Source of the DNA: Trypanosoma brucei gambiense DAL972 | Taxonomy: Eukaryota > Euglenozoa > Kinetoplastea > Trypanosomatida > Trypanosomatidae | Length of the DNA: 64,000 nucleotides | Direction of reading: 5' to 3' | Assembly: GCF_000210295.1 (NCBI RefSeq) | Contig: NC_026743.1 | Location: 2,170,001 to 2,234,000, forward strand | Shown here: in pieces, positions 1 to 10,137 of the stretch | Position numbering within the stretch: position 1 is the first letter of the stretch | Layout of the letters: each line of letters opens with the position of its first letter | Position numbers and translations under genes: made by a program | Notes under the pieces: model-generated | Told to the model about the DNA's origin: nothing | Database searches by the model: none | The model's input: the letters and a program-made list of their open reading frames with translations, nothing else

Positions 1-1553
1 CAGGAAGGCTCGCGGAGGTGTACGTTGGTGGCAATCACGGCGATGTTAATGACTCGGCGGCGGTACTTCAGTCTTTGGTGCAGTTGTCTCGCGTTCGGTG
101 CGAAAGAGCAGCATGTGTTGGCGATGCTGCCAAGGTGTTATCCTCCTCGTTGAAACCGTTAGTGCCTGCGGCTCTGCATAATACCTTGCAGAAGTGGCAG
201 CAACATAAGGTACGCCCACACACGTCAAGCCTCCTGTCACTTTTGCGGGGAACAGACGCAGTGTATGGCGGGAGCTTTCAGTTTACACCAGTTGGGGCAG
301 ATATGATGGGCTTGCTTCCTATCAAAAGTAAGGTGCAAATGGAAGCAAAAATGCAAAAGTGCGAGCACTCACGCGATATTCTTCGAGCTCTGTGTGAAAT
401 GCAATTCTCAAAACTTGACGCAGGTATATGTTTGACCAGCCAAGCTGAATGTGGGTTTTACCAGTCCGAGCTGTGCAATATTTGTTGTGAAGTTCTCTTC
501 TCCACTCACGCACTGATGACCAGTCAGCAGTTAGCACAGGTTGTCCACAGCCTCGGTGTTCTTCAGCATCGACATATCCACCAAAAGTTCTTTTCGAGTC
601 TGATCGACTTCAAGAATTGTAACGCAGAAGCAGTACGACAGCACATAATGGGACTCGCCATGCTTCGTCAGCCACCACCCAATGACCGTCGTTTGATGGA
701 TGGGATATTTCTGCATGTCTTCCGCCCAACTGATCCTCTTGATTACGATTCCTCACCAGAGGCTGCCCTTTCACCGGGATGGTTCGTAGATGTGGGTCAC
801 GCACTTACCTGTCTAGGAATCACACATCACAAATATCGTTTGACAATGGCCCGAACGGTTCGGAGAAGTATCGCTTCCATGTCCACGCAGGAGCGCTGCA
901 AGTTGTTGTATGGCCTTGGTGGCGTCTCACTAGATTCTGTGCCGGCGGAACTTCAGGGGTCATGGAAGGGGAAAGTGATTCGGACAATTGAGGTATTGGA
1001 GCAAAGACTTCGCAGCAATGTTGATCCGGTGGATGGGCCGTCCGTTATGCACGCACTGTTGTTTGCTGGTATACGCGAACACCCAATGATTCCTCAGCAG
1101 CCTGACTTGGCGTCGAACGAGAATCCGGTGGAAACTCTGCTCCGAACTTGGGCCACTTGCCCGAGGGAGCGTGTGTTATACTTGACGGAACAAATACGTC
1201 CCAGTCATCTGGGGAGCGATCCCGCGACGACATTGTCACACGTCTGTGGTATCATAGCTAACAATTGTGGTGGTGTGGGTACTGATTCGTACCGTTTTGG
1301 GCCACTATGTGATGTTATACGCACTCATGGGGGTTCCATGACTGTTGATGAAGCAATGAGCACGATTGAGGCTATCGAACGGATGAAGGCGGGGGACCGA
1401 TTTAGTGGTGCTTTGGTCAGCCTTCTGGGAAGTTTGTGGAATCAACGAGAGAGTATGACACCAGAACAACGAATGCGCTGTTGCCGCTTGTTGGAGAACG
1501 TGGGACACTTGGAAATAGCGGTTAACCTTCTTGACTACATTGTCTCTCAATAG
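1..1553 (+). CDS. Unknown protein, 5' end cut by window edge
   Basis: The frame (first complete codon at base 3) is open to the left edge, so the true start lies outside the window. The first in-frame Met-like codon, at 18, is GTG and is unlikely to be used. At least 516 residues are visible. I do not recognise a family. The protein is predicted mostly helical, with short repeating units of about 35 residues rich in Leu, Ala and His, as in helical-repeat (RAP/OPR/PPR-like) proteins that trypanosomatids use in mitochondrial RNA metabolism. That comparison is an impression of composition and periodicity only. No membrane segment or catalytic motif is visible. The stop TAG at 1551 is followed by a 330-base spacer before the transporter gene. 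Confidence 0.75.
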   Translation, partial: GRLAEVYVGGNHGDVNDSAAVLQSLVQLSRVRCERAACVGDAAKVLSSSLKPLVPAALHNTLQKWQQHKVRPHTSSLLSLLRGTDAVYGGSFQFTPVGADMMGLLPIKSKVQMEAKMQKCEHSRDILRALCEMQFSKLDAGICLTSQAECGFYQSELCNICCEVLFSTHALMTSQQLAQVVHSLGVLQHRHIHQKFFSSLIDFKNCNAEAVRQHIMGLAMLRQPPPNDRRLMDGIFLHVFRPTDPLDYDSSPEAALSPGWFVDVGHALTCLGITHHKYRLTMARTVRRSIASMSTQERCKLLYGLGGVSLDSVPAELQGSWKGKVIRTIEVLEQRLRSNVDPVDGPSVMHALLFAGIREHPMIPQQPDLASNENPVETLLRTWATCPRERVLYLTEQIRPSHLGSDPATTLSHVCGIIANNCGGVGTDSYRFGPLCDVIRTHGGSMTVDEAMSTIEAIERMKAGDRFSGALVSLLGSLWNQRESMTPEQRMRCCRLLENVGHLEIAVNLLDYIVSQ

Positions 1554-1883
1554 GGGAGTTGAATGCGGTAGGGATAGGGTGGGAGCCGGCGGGATTAATA
1601 CAGTGCTTCAAATATCGACGGGGAACATAAAGAGAACCCTTTTTTTTGTTCAAGACATCTTCCCTCCTTTTACCTTCGCGTTAACGACTGATATGCCACT
1701 CTTATCATTATTTCAGGGTGAATTCTGTGAGTCAAAGTTTCTTTACTCTTAAACGTTTTTTCCGCATTTTATTTTCATAATAACAACCTCTTTATTGTTG
1801 CTGTGGTAATAGTTTAAAGTTTTTTCCAGCAACAACATTCGAAAACAAGCAAGCAGAGAGAAAAAAAAAAAGAAGAGTGAACC
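1554..1883 (+). other. Intergenic spacer
   Basis: This holds the 3' UTR of the first gene and the 5' UTR of the transporter. Two T-rich runs are present (about 1640 and 1797-1826); the second ends in an AG suited to trans-splicing. A short frame at 1531-1752 overlaps the upstream stop and is not credible. Confidence 0.6.
1818..1829 (+). promoter_or_regulatory. Candidate spliced-leader acceptor for the pteridine transporter
   Basis: A T/C run ending in ...TTTTTTCCAG puts the AG at 1828-1829, giving a 54-nt A-rich 5' UTR with no ATG before the start at 1884. Trans-splicing at the first AG after a pyrimidine tract is the known trypanosomatid rule; the exact site is inferred. Confidence 0.6.
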
Positions 1884-3806
1884 ATGAGTTTCGCCCCTAC
1901 GCGGTCACTACCCAACGAGGTAAACGAGCCTTTGCCAACGCTGCAATCCGAGGAATCGGGGGAGGCGACATATGTTCATCCTGATGCCCGTGCTCTTTTT
2001 AACAAGGTACCATGCCTTCGCCGTCTCCCAATGTTTGGTACAGCTGCAGAAGGTTATGGTCCTAAAGCTGTGATGTCCATCAGTTTGTCGTATTTCCTAT
2101 GCAAAGGCTTGTCTGACTACTTGGTTCGAGACTCTCTTCTGGCCATGTTTACCCAGCGTTTTGGAGTGGATGTTTCCGTTTACCAACGTTTAAGCAACGT
2201 CGCGAACATGGGATGGTCCGTTAAGCCCTTGACCGCAGTGGTTAGTGATATCTTCCCCTTATTTGGTTACAGTAAGCGGTGGTATATGTTCATTTCATGC
2301 CTCATAGGCCCATTGCTATCCCTTGGCTTTGGCTTGTTACCAGGCAAAGAATCAAGTGCAGCCATAGGTGCTGCACTAGTTTTCCTTTGCTGTTTCACTA
2401 AAGCCAATGTGGACATCCTTGCTGAGGGTCATTACAGTCGCATGATGCGCCGGGTCCCAGCTCCAGGTCCAGCCCTTGTAAGTTGGATTTGGTGGTTCAT
2501 CATCGCTGGGTCTTTCGTTTCATCTTCTGTCGTTGGTCCTTTGGGCGACGCAAAGATCCCTCAAGTGGCTTCGTTCATTGCGAGTGTTGTGCAGATATTG
2601 GTATTGCCTTTCTTCATTTTCAACTGGTTTGGTGAACTTCCAAACCGCGAGGAGCGCTACGGTGACGCCCTACTTCTTTACAAAAAGAAACGTGAGGAGA
2701 GGGAGAAGAAGTGCGACCCATTTTCTGATTCTCTAACACAGCCAGATAGGGCCATAAACAGCGAGTCTAACCCATTATCCACAGAGGGGCCTGATGCAGC
2801 GGGGCTCGTTCCGTATGAGGGTGGGGCACCCACGGGTGACGGAGACTTAAGCTCATTTCACTTTCAGGAGCCAGGTTCTTGCTGTTGTGGTGTGTTTGAG
2901 TACAACAAGGAAGTCGTCGAACGTAACGGTCGCGCCACAGTTTACAGCATTCTCATTGGTTTGTTTGTACTGGTTGTGGCTGTAACTTCCGTTTTAGGTT
3001 CAACGACCTACCTAACTGTGGTAGCTATTGTGGTTTCCTTGTTGCACTGCAGTTTCAATTTCTACGCTTTTCCGTTGATCATTGCGAAGGCTAACCTCTT
3101 CGGTTACTTGCAGAGGGCCACATCAGTAAGCTTCCCCGGTGCACTTTCAAACTTCTTTATCGCTGAAGCCGATTGTCTCGCAGATGGCCCGCACTTCAGC
3201 TTTGCCTTCTATCAGACTGTTGGAGGCATTATCAGCTGCGCCGCGTCGATAGTTGGCATCATGCTGTTCAACTACATTTTTTCGAAACGCACGTACCGAA
3301 TGACCTATTTGTCGACACTTTCCCTCGGCATTTTTTCAAGTATCTTCGATCTTGTACTTGTTATGAGGTGGAACCGGCCGCACGTTAGTGATCACGCGCT
3401 GTACATCATGGGTGATGCCATTATATCTCCCGTGATTTCCATGTTGAATTGGATGCCTCAAATTGTCCTACTTTCGCGGTTGTGTCCTAGGGGAAGTGAA
3501 AGCACAGTATATTCCATTCTTGCCGCCTCCAGCAACTTGGGTGCTTCCATGGGAAGTGTCGTTGGGTCAGTTGTCATGGAGTATGCCTTGCCCGTGTCAT
3601 CAAAATTGCCTTGCAACTTTGAAAATCTGAAGTGGCTCGTCGTGATTGCAGGTTTCTTGGCACCGCTGCTTCAGATACCAATGGTTTTCACTCTCCTTCC
3701 ACGTGCGCGCATGTGCGACGATCTTGACGTAGACAATGCAACAACCAAGAAAAAGTCAGAGATTCAGAAAGAAGTTGCTGAAGTGCAGGAGAGCGGTAGT
3801 ACTTAA
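1884..3806 (+). CDS. Folate/biopterin (pteridine) transporter, BT1 family
   Basis: 640 aa, starting at the first ATG after the acceptor at 1829. About 12 hydrophobic segments in two halves are separated by a charged cytoplasmic loop (roughly residues 255-345, with a KKKREEREKK cluster). The family pattern is clear: an N-terminal segment with LSYFLCKGLSDYLVRDSL, then WSVKPLTAVVSDIFPLFGYSKRWYM, which is the typical BT1 'KP..G..SD..P..GYRRR.Y' region. Trypanosomatids are pteridine auxotrophs, and this family imports folate or biopterin across the plasma membrane. Substrate preference cannot be read from the sequence. The C terminus is a short Lys/Glu-rich cytosolic tail. The gene is single here, without the tandem copies seen for some family members. 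Confidence 0.9.
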   Translation: MSFAPTRSLPNEVNEPLPTLQSEESGEATYVHPDARALFNKVPCLRRLPMFGTAAEGYGPKAVMSISLSYFLCKGLSDYLVRDSLLAMFTQRFGVDVSVYQRLSNVANMGWSVKPLTAVVSDIFPLFGYSKRWYMFISCLIGPLLSLGFGLLPGKESSAAIGAALVFLCCFTKANVDILAEGHYSRMMRRVPAPGPALVSWIWWFIIAGSFVSSSVVGPLGDAKIPQVASFIASVVQILVLPFFIFNWFGELPNREERYGDALLLYKKKREEREKKCDPFSDSLTQPDRAINSESNPLSTEGPDAAGLVPYEGGAPTGDGDLSSFHFQEPGSCCCGVFEYNKEVVERNGRATVYSILIGLFVLVVAVTSVLGSTTYLTVVAIVVSLLHCSFNFYAFPLIIAKANLFGYLQRATSVSFPGALSNFFIAEADCLADGPHFSFAFYQTVGGIISCAASIVGIMLFNYIFSKRTYRMTYLSTLSLGIFSSIFDLVLVMRWNRPHVSDHALYIMGDAIISPVISMLNWMPQIVLLSRLCPRGSESTVYSILAASSNLGASMGSVVGSVVMEYALPVSSKLPCNFENLKWLVVIAGFLAPLLQIPMVFTLLPRARMCDDLDVDNATTKKKSEIQKEVAEVQESGST

Positions 3807-5349
3807 TATCATTAGGGCGCAGTGACGCTTCGTTTACAAGCTTTTCAAGGCGAGGAGGAGCTCGGTGTAAACACGTTTTTTTCTTCCCTCCTCTCGGAGA
3901 GATTGCAACTGCATTTTCCCTTATTAATTATTTTCGTTCTTTTCCTCAGGTGCGGCACATTCTTCCGGGACTAAAGCGAACGCGCTTTTTCTTGCGTTGC
4001 GTCGTGAACACCCGTTACCCGCCACGACGAAAATTCTCTTACCTTGTTGTTTGTTTTCCCATTTTTAAAAAGATTACGGAGGCTGTCCGTAGAAGTTGTT
4101 GCGAGCAAAAACACATCTACAAACAGCTAAATTAAGTCAAAGAACTTACGGATAATTCCAAACTTACGTTTTACTACTGTAATCCCTTCCCTTTTTTAAT
4201 TGTTGTTTCCTCTTCTTTTTTTTTCCGTTTCCTTTCCTGTTCGCTTATATGTCTACCTTGTCCGTAGACGATTGTTGTACTTCTTTGAGTTCTTTAGCAA
4301 TTTGTTAAATCAGGGGTGACCAGATCCCCCTTTCCCCCCCTTTTTTTTTTCAGCAACCGGTGTTGTAAAAAATCCTCGTATGTTATTGCCGTTCTTAATC
4401 TGTTCCCTTTTTTCTTTTTCCCTTTCCTTTTTTTCTTAACTACTTTTCATCTTTTTTTATTTTTGTTTCTCTTGTTTTCACTGCTGATTAACGGCTGGCA
4501 GTGCAGTATGCGATCGATATATTTTTTCTTTTTTTGTTGTTGTTTCACTTCGGTTCAGGGGAGCACGTGCGGATATTTAAAAATTCCGACACGCGCGTTT
4601 GTTTATATTTAGATGATGAAAGTTTCATCCATTGTTGTCACTCAAAACTTATTTTTTTCTGTTTTGTTTTTAGAACAACTCGTCTTCTTTTTATCGGTAT
4701 TTTCGGAAGTTATGCTTCTTTTTTGTTTGTTTGTTTGTTTTTAAATGCTAGCGTCGCTGTCATTTGCGCAACGGTATATATGCATATAAGCTGTTCCTAC
4801 ACCTGAACTTAGTATGTATAACCTTTTTGAAGCGCTCCCATCACTGACTTAACCGTGAATTTCGCTCCTTTTAAAATTTTTTTTTGGTTTAGTTTTCTTG
4901 ACCTCTTACTTGCCTACACTACAAACAAACAAGAAAAAAAAAAGAAAGGTAATATGACGATGCAAGGCTTTGTTTCAAAGAGTTACGAATTGCTGACGCC
5001 AACCCCCTGGCCTCACGGATGAGAAAATCACATATGTTTGTTTCCTCCATGCTTTCGTTTATCTCCTTCTTTCGCTTCATCATCAGCTGTGCCTTTCTCA
5101 ACAAAAATGTTTTTTTTTTTTTTGTGGGGGGAGGGGGTAACAATTCGGTGTATACCAAAAACATACGAGAGAACCGAGTAACTTGTCACAGTGATTTTGC
5201 ACCATTTGTTAGTGGTTGACTAAAAGGTGAATGGTACCACTAAGGGAGAGGAAGACGGTGTGGATGATACAAGGTCCGATGAAAAAATATTACAATATGA
5301 AAGCAGGGAAACCGTAAGCGTGGGCGTGCGTTTTTATATTCGTCTTGTT

Positions 5350-5380
<31 letters not shown>

Positions 5381-5472
5381 CTCGTTGAGCAGGTGGGCAT
5401 TCTGCGGCGTAGCGTTAAAGGAAGAGAATAAAAGAGAGGAAGAGAGATAGAGAAATAGAGTTAGGGGAGTAC
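3807..5472 (+). other. Long intergenic spacer, 1.67 kb
   Basis: The spacer is strongly T/C-rich on the + strand, with many poly-T runs (about 4205-4480, 4870-4890, 5107-5123), and carries the transporter 3' UTR. Frames at 4316-4612 and 4501-4806 are products of the T-rich sequence (poly-Phe/Leu), and the second lacks an ATG. I see no convincing gene. The last 120 bases hold the acceptor for the DCN1-like gene. Confidence 0.6.
5346..5392 (+). promoter_or_regulatory. Pyrimidine tract and splice acceptor for the DCN1-like gene, built on a (CT)10 microsatellite
   Basis: A (CT)10 run at 5351-5371 is followed by T9 and CTCGTTGAGCAG. The first AGs are at 5388-5389 and 5391-5392. This gives a roughly 80-nt 5' UTR before the ATG at 5473. 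Because the tract is a microsatellite, its length may vary between strains. Confidence 0.6.
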
Positions 5473-6198
5473 ATGAGCTGGAGGGTTTCCTGCAAGACTG
5501 CACTGTTGGATGAACTCTTCACATACATCGCTGGGAAAACTGAGGAGAACACATTACAAAAGGAATGTGTTTTAGCTCTGCCACAACTGGAAACATTGGC
5601 AAAGATGTTAGGTTTTTCACTAGATGACATGTCAATGTACCGCTTGGCGTGGAGCTGGTCGTGCGAGGCGCCACTGTGCATTCGAAAAAGTGAATTTGTG
5701 AATGGGATGAATGCCATTTGTAGTGGCGTGAAGCTTTCCGCCACCGCGACTTCCTCCACATGCTCGGCGTCACCGGTTAAATCACCCAAGAAGGAATTTG
5801 AGCCAATTCTCTTGGCGTTGCGGAACCATGTTGAAACTCTGGATGGTGCGTTGCGCGGTGATGTGACAAAGTTTAGACATTTTTACCGCTTCATTTACAA
5901 GTGGGTTCAGTCTCCTTTAACGATGGAGAGGAATATGGGTCAAGTGGGAATGTCCATCGAAACCGCTGTGGAATTATGGCGGATGCTTTTTCCACACTAC
6001 AGGGAGTTTAAACGATTGGATGACTGGATAACATTCTGTACGAGTAAAAAGCTTTTCCCTCATGGGATCATTAGTCGAGATTTGTGGGAGCAGTTGCTGG
6101 AGTTCACCTTTGTGACAGACTACAGCAAGTATGATGTTAGTGATGCATGGCCCAGTGCAATGGATGATTTTGTTGAGTACGTTAAATCAAAAGAGTGA
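5473..6198 (+). CDS. DCN1-like cullin neddylation factor
   Basis: 241 aa. The C-terminal ~135 residues match the cullin-binding (PONY) domain of DCN1/DCUN1D proteins. They include FRHFYRFIYKWVQSP, the helix with IETAVELWRMLFP, DDWITFC, ISRDLWEQLLEF and the closing signature YDVSDAWPSAMDDFVEYV, which corresponds to the family's 'Y...GAWP.LIDDFVEY'. DCN1 proteins act with the NEDD8 E2 as E3 co-factors that promote NEDD8 transfer to cullins, activating cullin-RING ubiquitin ligases. The N-terminal ~100 residues are not a recognisable UBA domain and lack a Gly-2 acylation site. Residues 85-102 are a Ser/Thr-rich linker. Family assignment is confident; activity is inferred. Confidence 0.85.
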   Translation: MSWRVSCKTALLDELFTYIAGKTEENTLQKECVLALPQLETLAKMLGFSLDDMSMYRLAWSWSCEAPLCIRKSEFVNGMNAICSGVKLSATATSSTCSASPVKSPKKEFEPILLALRNHVETLDGALRGDVTKFRHFYRFIYKWVQSPLTMERNMGQVGMSIETAVELWRMLFPHYREFKRLDDWITFCTSKKLFPHGIISRDLWEQLLEFTFVTDYSKYDVSDAWPSAMDDFVEYVKSKE

Positions 6199-7651
6199 AA
6201 CGAATAAGAAACGCCGCGTTCCTTTTGGTGTGAAATATTTGAACCTTGGGAAGGACTAGGAGACAAAGGAGTCTTTAACTCGTTTTCACACGCCCGCAGT
6301 AATCGACTCAGCATATGCCAAAAGTAGCAGTGATCGGCTCTCCTTTGCCGCGCGATGGATTTTTGATTCCTGTTGTTTTGCCAACTTGTGTTGAATGCAT
6401 GGTCTCTTTTGTACCTACTTATGTGGGGGTTTCGATTTGAACCTTTGCTGTGGCGCGACATTTTGTTGTTGCATTTTTTTTTAGCTTTGATGTGAATGAA
6501 TATCCTTTGGAGTGGGGACGAAGATATATCAAAAATGTTATTTCGGGAAGATGAAATATTGCTTGTTCTTCTACCGCCGATTCTGCAGAGGGAGGTGATG
6601 TGCCTATATTTCTCCTCCTCCATACACACGCTATAACATTAACGAGAATTACGACAGCAGCAGCACAAAATGATGTTGGTTACCTTGTACTGCCCCTCTG
6701 TGGGTGGTTCCAGTTGGTGATAACGTAGAACGACGAAGCGAAGTGGTTTCCTCAGACCTACATGTTTCAAGTGGTGCGCGAAAATTGTGCGTTCGTTTTC
6801 ACAGGGATGTAATGCCCCAAATAATTTTGAGGCATAAACAACTCACCTACGGTGTGCCACGATGACTTTCAGTGTTTCCTTTTAACTAGTAATTCAGATT
6901 GTGAAGCGGTGTTAAATGGTGCATTTGAGAGTCACTCGGAGGGTGCGGGTTTAAGTAGTTTATCTACCTTTAGTTAAACACCGTTGCTGTTCGCCAGACT
7001 GCAGTGCCTCACAAGTCACCAAAGATTATTTTGCGAGAACTGAGATAGCCATTTGTTACCCGGAGGTGGTTCGATTGGTGGCGTCAGTTATTTGTCTTCC
7101 TTCCGATGAAAGTCTTGCGGGGCTCTTCTTTTGTTGTTGTTGTTGTTTCGCTCGAGTGAGTGAGTGCTGCGGTGCAAACGTATTGGGTGTGTATAGTATG
7201 ATTGACTATGGGATACGGTGCCGCTTTTCGAGGCGGGTTGGGTGTTGCCTTCAGTGACATGATGCGTCTCTTCCTTCTCTACTCCTCATTGCGCTACAAG
7301 TACGGCCTATGAAGCAGAATATCCATCAAACGAGATTCGGGCAATCGTTTCAACGGGCGTATTTGGCTTGAGTTGTGAAACTTAGTGTTTTCTTAATGAA
7401 AAGAACACGTGAGGCATAACACCATCACTTTAACCTCGCCTTCCTACTTTTGCGCGTGACGACTAATGTGTAGTGTTTACGATGTTACTTTCTGACGCAG
7501 GGCATCGACTGTGCAGCCCTATTTTTGTTGTTGTGGGCGTGACATTATTGGTGCTGTGGCCGACCTACTCACCACTGACTCAGTTTCCTTCATCAACTTT
7601 GCTACTCCGCGGTTGCCGGGTGTATTCTTATCTGCCATAAAATTGTAGTAG
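6199..7651 (+). other. Long intergenic spacer, 1.45 kb
   Basis: This is less T-rich than most spacers here and nearer coding composition, but no frame has a family signature. The + frame at 7066-7257 (63 codons) and the antisense frame at 6120-6629 look like chance. A GGTTCGATT at 7066 resembles a tRNA B box, but no cloverleaf can be built. A non-coding transcript or a long 3' UTR is possible. Confidence 0.5.
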
Positions 7652-9895
7652 ATGGCAAAAACACTTAGCGATGCCTTCCCTGACACGGATGGTGCCATCT
7701 GTCAGTCCTTATTCCAAAGCACTGATTTTGGTGAAAAGACGTGGCAAGAGGTTGGTCTCTACGCTCAATGCGACGAACGTACGTTTTGGACGGTGGTTGC
7801 CAATCACAAAAATGTGGCGATTGTCCTGAAACAGTTAGTCGATGCGGTTAACACTGCCCATAGCTCTGCCTTCTCCAGAAAGCTTCAACCCACTGATGAG
7901 AATAGCGTTGTTACAATATTTGTTCGAGTTGCCAGCACCACATCCACCGTGCTTGCGGCTGGCGCAAGTATCTCCAGTCTGGCGAATCGTTTGACCGAAA
8001 TCATTGCCCCGTCTTTACTGGTGTCCGTCTCTGTGATGCTATTACGTCACTCGGGGACGATAGCATCTGCAGCAGTCACTGGACTTATCCTCCTCAACCC
8101 CGCGTACCTCTGTGCAATGCCATCTATCATAAACTCATGGTGTGATGCCACATCTTCTTTGGCCGCACAGTGCTGTAGGGACCTGTCAAGGGGAAGGCAC
8201 CAAAGGCTTGCTGGTGATGTTGTCCCTTTTTTCGAGAACGCTTACCGCCACATGAAGCAACTCTGGTCTCTTATGCACTGTGCACCGTTTCTTGCGGAAT
8301 ATGTGCCACTGTCTCGTGCGCTCAGCTGCCTTCGCGTTGTTGTGGATCTCATCTCACCAGCACTTCAGCATTTTGTCCTCACATGTGACGCATTGGTGAA
8401 TCACCGTGGACAACTTTCAAAGGCTAACTCTGTAATCGTAAATGCTGCCGTAAATACTGCATCTATACTTGTTCTCTTCCGTACATACCGGCTGGCATGT
8501 GGCGAGGGACGATCTTATTGCGTGGATCACGTTGTGGAGTCCACATATGAGTCTATCACCGGTTACATTACAAAAAAAGTTTCGGGTGCACCCGCGCTCC
8601 TGCTTTCAAACCCCACGTGGCCGTTAACTTCGGTGCTGCATGAGCTGGTTTTACCCCGCCATGAGGACAGAGACTTTCGGTTGGGGAAGTTGTTTGGTTT
8701 GTTGAATGAGTCCGTTCAGGATAGTAAAGACTTTGCCGATGGGTTCGCGGGGTGTCGCCCTCGGTTCTTTGAAATACTTTTATTGGAGTTAGTCCACCAG
8801 TCGTTTCACATTGATTCGCTTTTGGAGAAACATTTGGTTACTGCTACGGAGGCTGAAGAATGGGGAGCATCCGAGCGCACCATAACACAAGCAATTGCGG
8901 GTATTGTTGATAAAAGCAAAGGGAGCTGTGCCAGCCCGCCCGGCGACTGTGGTGATATTGTCAACCCACCCATTCCTCCACATCGGCACGGTACGTCAAG
9001 CAACCCGCTAGTAAATATTGTCCTGGATGTTATGCCACACTTCAACGTTAAGGGTATTGAGGCGGCTTTAAGTTACTACAATAATGATGTTGAACACTTT
9101 ATACTTGATGCTTCAATGGACAATATTGTGCCTCACATTTTTGAGCAGTTGATGGAGCCGGAACCCTCCTTAATTGCGGAGATATTACGCGACGAAGATG
9201 ATGATACAATGCGTGGAACTGAGGTGCCTCCGGCACAGCAGCACGTCATTACTTCTGAAGACTATGATAATGAACTTGAAGGTGTTGACATAAACTTATT
9301 AATTGGATGCGACTTGTATGAAGCTATCAATGGTTCCGCTGAGCAAATCAGCTGCAACGACTTCTCCGAAGAATTTCAATACTCTACGCTGCATTCAGGG
9401 GACCATGGGCACCACAATGTGGGTGGAACGTTTGAGGTCGATGAAGTGCTCAAGGAGAAGATTCGCATGTTGACAGAGATGATGTACGAAGATGAGTATG
9501 ACGATACACAGGATGGCACGGAGGTTCGTGGACTCGGGAAGCAGTTCAACACAGATGACGTAGAGTCGCTGTCGTCAGGCGAGGAAAGAAATGAAAACTA
9601 TGAGGTGACTCATGGAAATGAAGGCGTGGCCACCGAGGATGCATTTGCGGCCCCAACAAGTAGTGATGGCTTTGCAGCTATGCCTTCCAATACTGCCACA
9701 CATCGTCCACGGACACTTTACGACGAGAAGCGGTTTCATATGGATCGAACTAAGCAGCACGACGCACGAGTTAAAGCTGTTAGGGAGGCCAAACAAAACA
9801 CCCCTTCTTATACCAAGAAGAAAAAGACGATGCAAAGGAAGCCGAGGGACAGCGGAGCACTTACCCGTGCTGCGAGGAAAGGCAGATTGGAATGA
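7652..9895 (+). CDS. CUE-domain protein, probable ASCC2 homologue
   Basis: 747 aa. A CUE-type ubiquitin-binding module lies at about residues 451-492 (NPLVNIVLDVMPHFNVKGIE followed by ALSYYNNDVEHFILDA), with the 'MP' and the terminal hydrophobic pattern expected of CUE. The long helical N-terminal half, acidic middle (residues 510-650) and very basic C terminus (K/R-rich from about 690) match the layout of ASCC2/Rqt3. Those proteins bind K63-linked ubiquitin on collided ribosomes and act with an ASCC3-type helicase in ribosome quality control. N-terminal similarity to ASCC2 is judged by eye only. The ATG at 7652 is immediately preceded by TAGTAG, so a longer in-frame start is excluded; the splice site is unclear. 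Confidence 0.65.
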   Translation: MAKTLSDAFPDTDGAICQSLFQSTDFGEKTWQEVGLYAQCDERTFWTVVANHKNVAIVLKQLVDAVNTAHSSAFSRKLQPTDENSVVTIFVRVASTTSTVLAAGASISSLANRLTEIIAPSLLVSVSVMLLRHSGTIASAAVTGLILLNPAYLCAMPSIINSWCDATSSLAAQCCRDLSRGRHQRLAGDVVPFFENAYRHMKQLWSLMHCAPFLAEYVPLSRALSCLRVVVDLISPALQHFVLTCDALVNHRGQLSKANSVIVNAAVNTASILVLFRTYRLACGEGRSYCVDHVVESTYESITGYITKKVSGAPALLLSNPTWPLTSVLHELVLPRHEDRDFRLGKLFGLLNESVQDSKDFADGFAGCRPRFFEILLLELVHQSFHIDSLLEKHLVTATEAEEWGASERTITQAIAGIVDKSKGSCASPPGDCGDIVNPPIPPHRHGTSSNPLVNIVLDVMPHFNVKGIEAALSYYNNDVEHFILDASMDNIVPHIFEQLMEPEPSLIAEILRDEDDDTMRGTEVPPAQQHVITSEDYDNELEGVDINLLIGCDLYEAINGSAEQISCNDFSEEFQYSTLHSGDHGHHNVGGTFEVDEVLKEKIRMLTEMMYEDEYDDTQDGTEVRGLGKQFNTDDVESLSSGEERNENYEVTHGNEGVATEDAFAAPTSSDGFAAMPSNTATHRPRTLYDEKRFHMDRTKQHDARVKAVREAKQNTPSYTKKKKTMQRKPRDSGALTRAARKGRLE

Positions 9896-10053
9896 TGAAT
9901 CAGCTGCAGTTTGGCGACGATTTACCCACACCTGGGGGCTTTGTTGCTGCTGTACAGTTTGACTCTTTGACCACATTGTTGGGCGCTCCCAAAGCCCCAA
10001 CTTGTTAAAATTTTCAAGGTCGCTACTGTTGCGGCGGCAGCCCTCGGCACAGA

Positions 10054-10131
10054 TTCTTTTCTTATAGCACGCTGTTTCTCCCGCCTGAAATTTTTTGTCC
10101 TAAATGGAAAGTATGAATAAAATAGGCAACA
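10054..10131 (+). promoter_or_regulatory. Competing splice acceptors and upstream ATGs before the 318-aa gene
   Basis: TTCTTTTCTTATAG places one acceptor at 10065-10066. A second T/C run (10070-10100) has its next AG at 10109-10110. Two ATGs (10104, 10113) in another frame would then precede the main ATG at 10138, opening a 61-codon frame that overlaps it. Splicing at CAACAG (10130-10131) would remove both. Which site is used decides whether this gene carries an overlapping upstream ORF. Confidence 0.35.
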
Positions 10132-10137
10132 GTTGGC

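Noticed and set aside
4316..4806. Two overlapping + strand ORFs of about 100 codons
   Set aside because: They are poly-Phe/Leu translations of T-rich spacer; the second starts from GTG and neither shows a domain.
6120..6629. Antisense ORF of 169 codons
   Set aside because: It is antisense to the end of the DCN1-like gene and spacer, in a window where every real gene is on the + strand; no domain.
7055..7080. GGTTCGATT, a tRNA B-box look-alike
   Set aside because: No 5-bp T stem, acceptor stem or A box at the right distance. The same applies to the GGTTCGAA at 41297.
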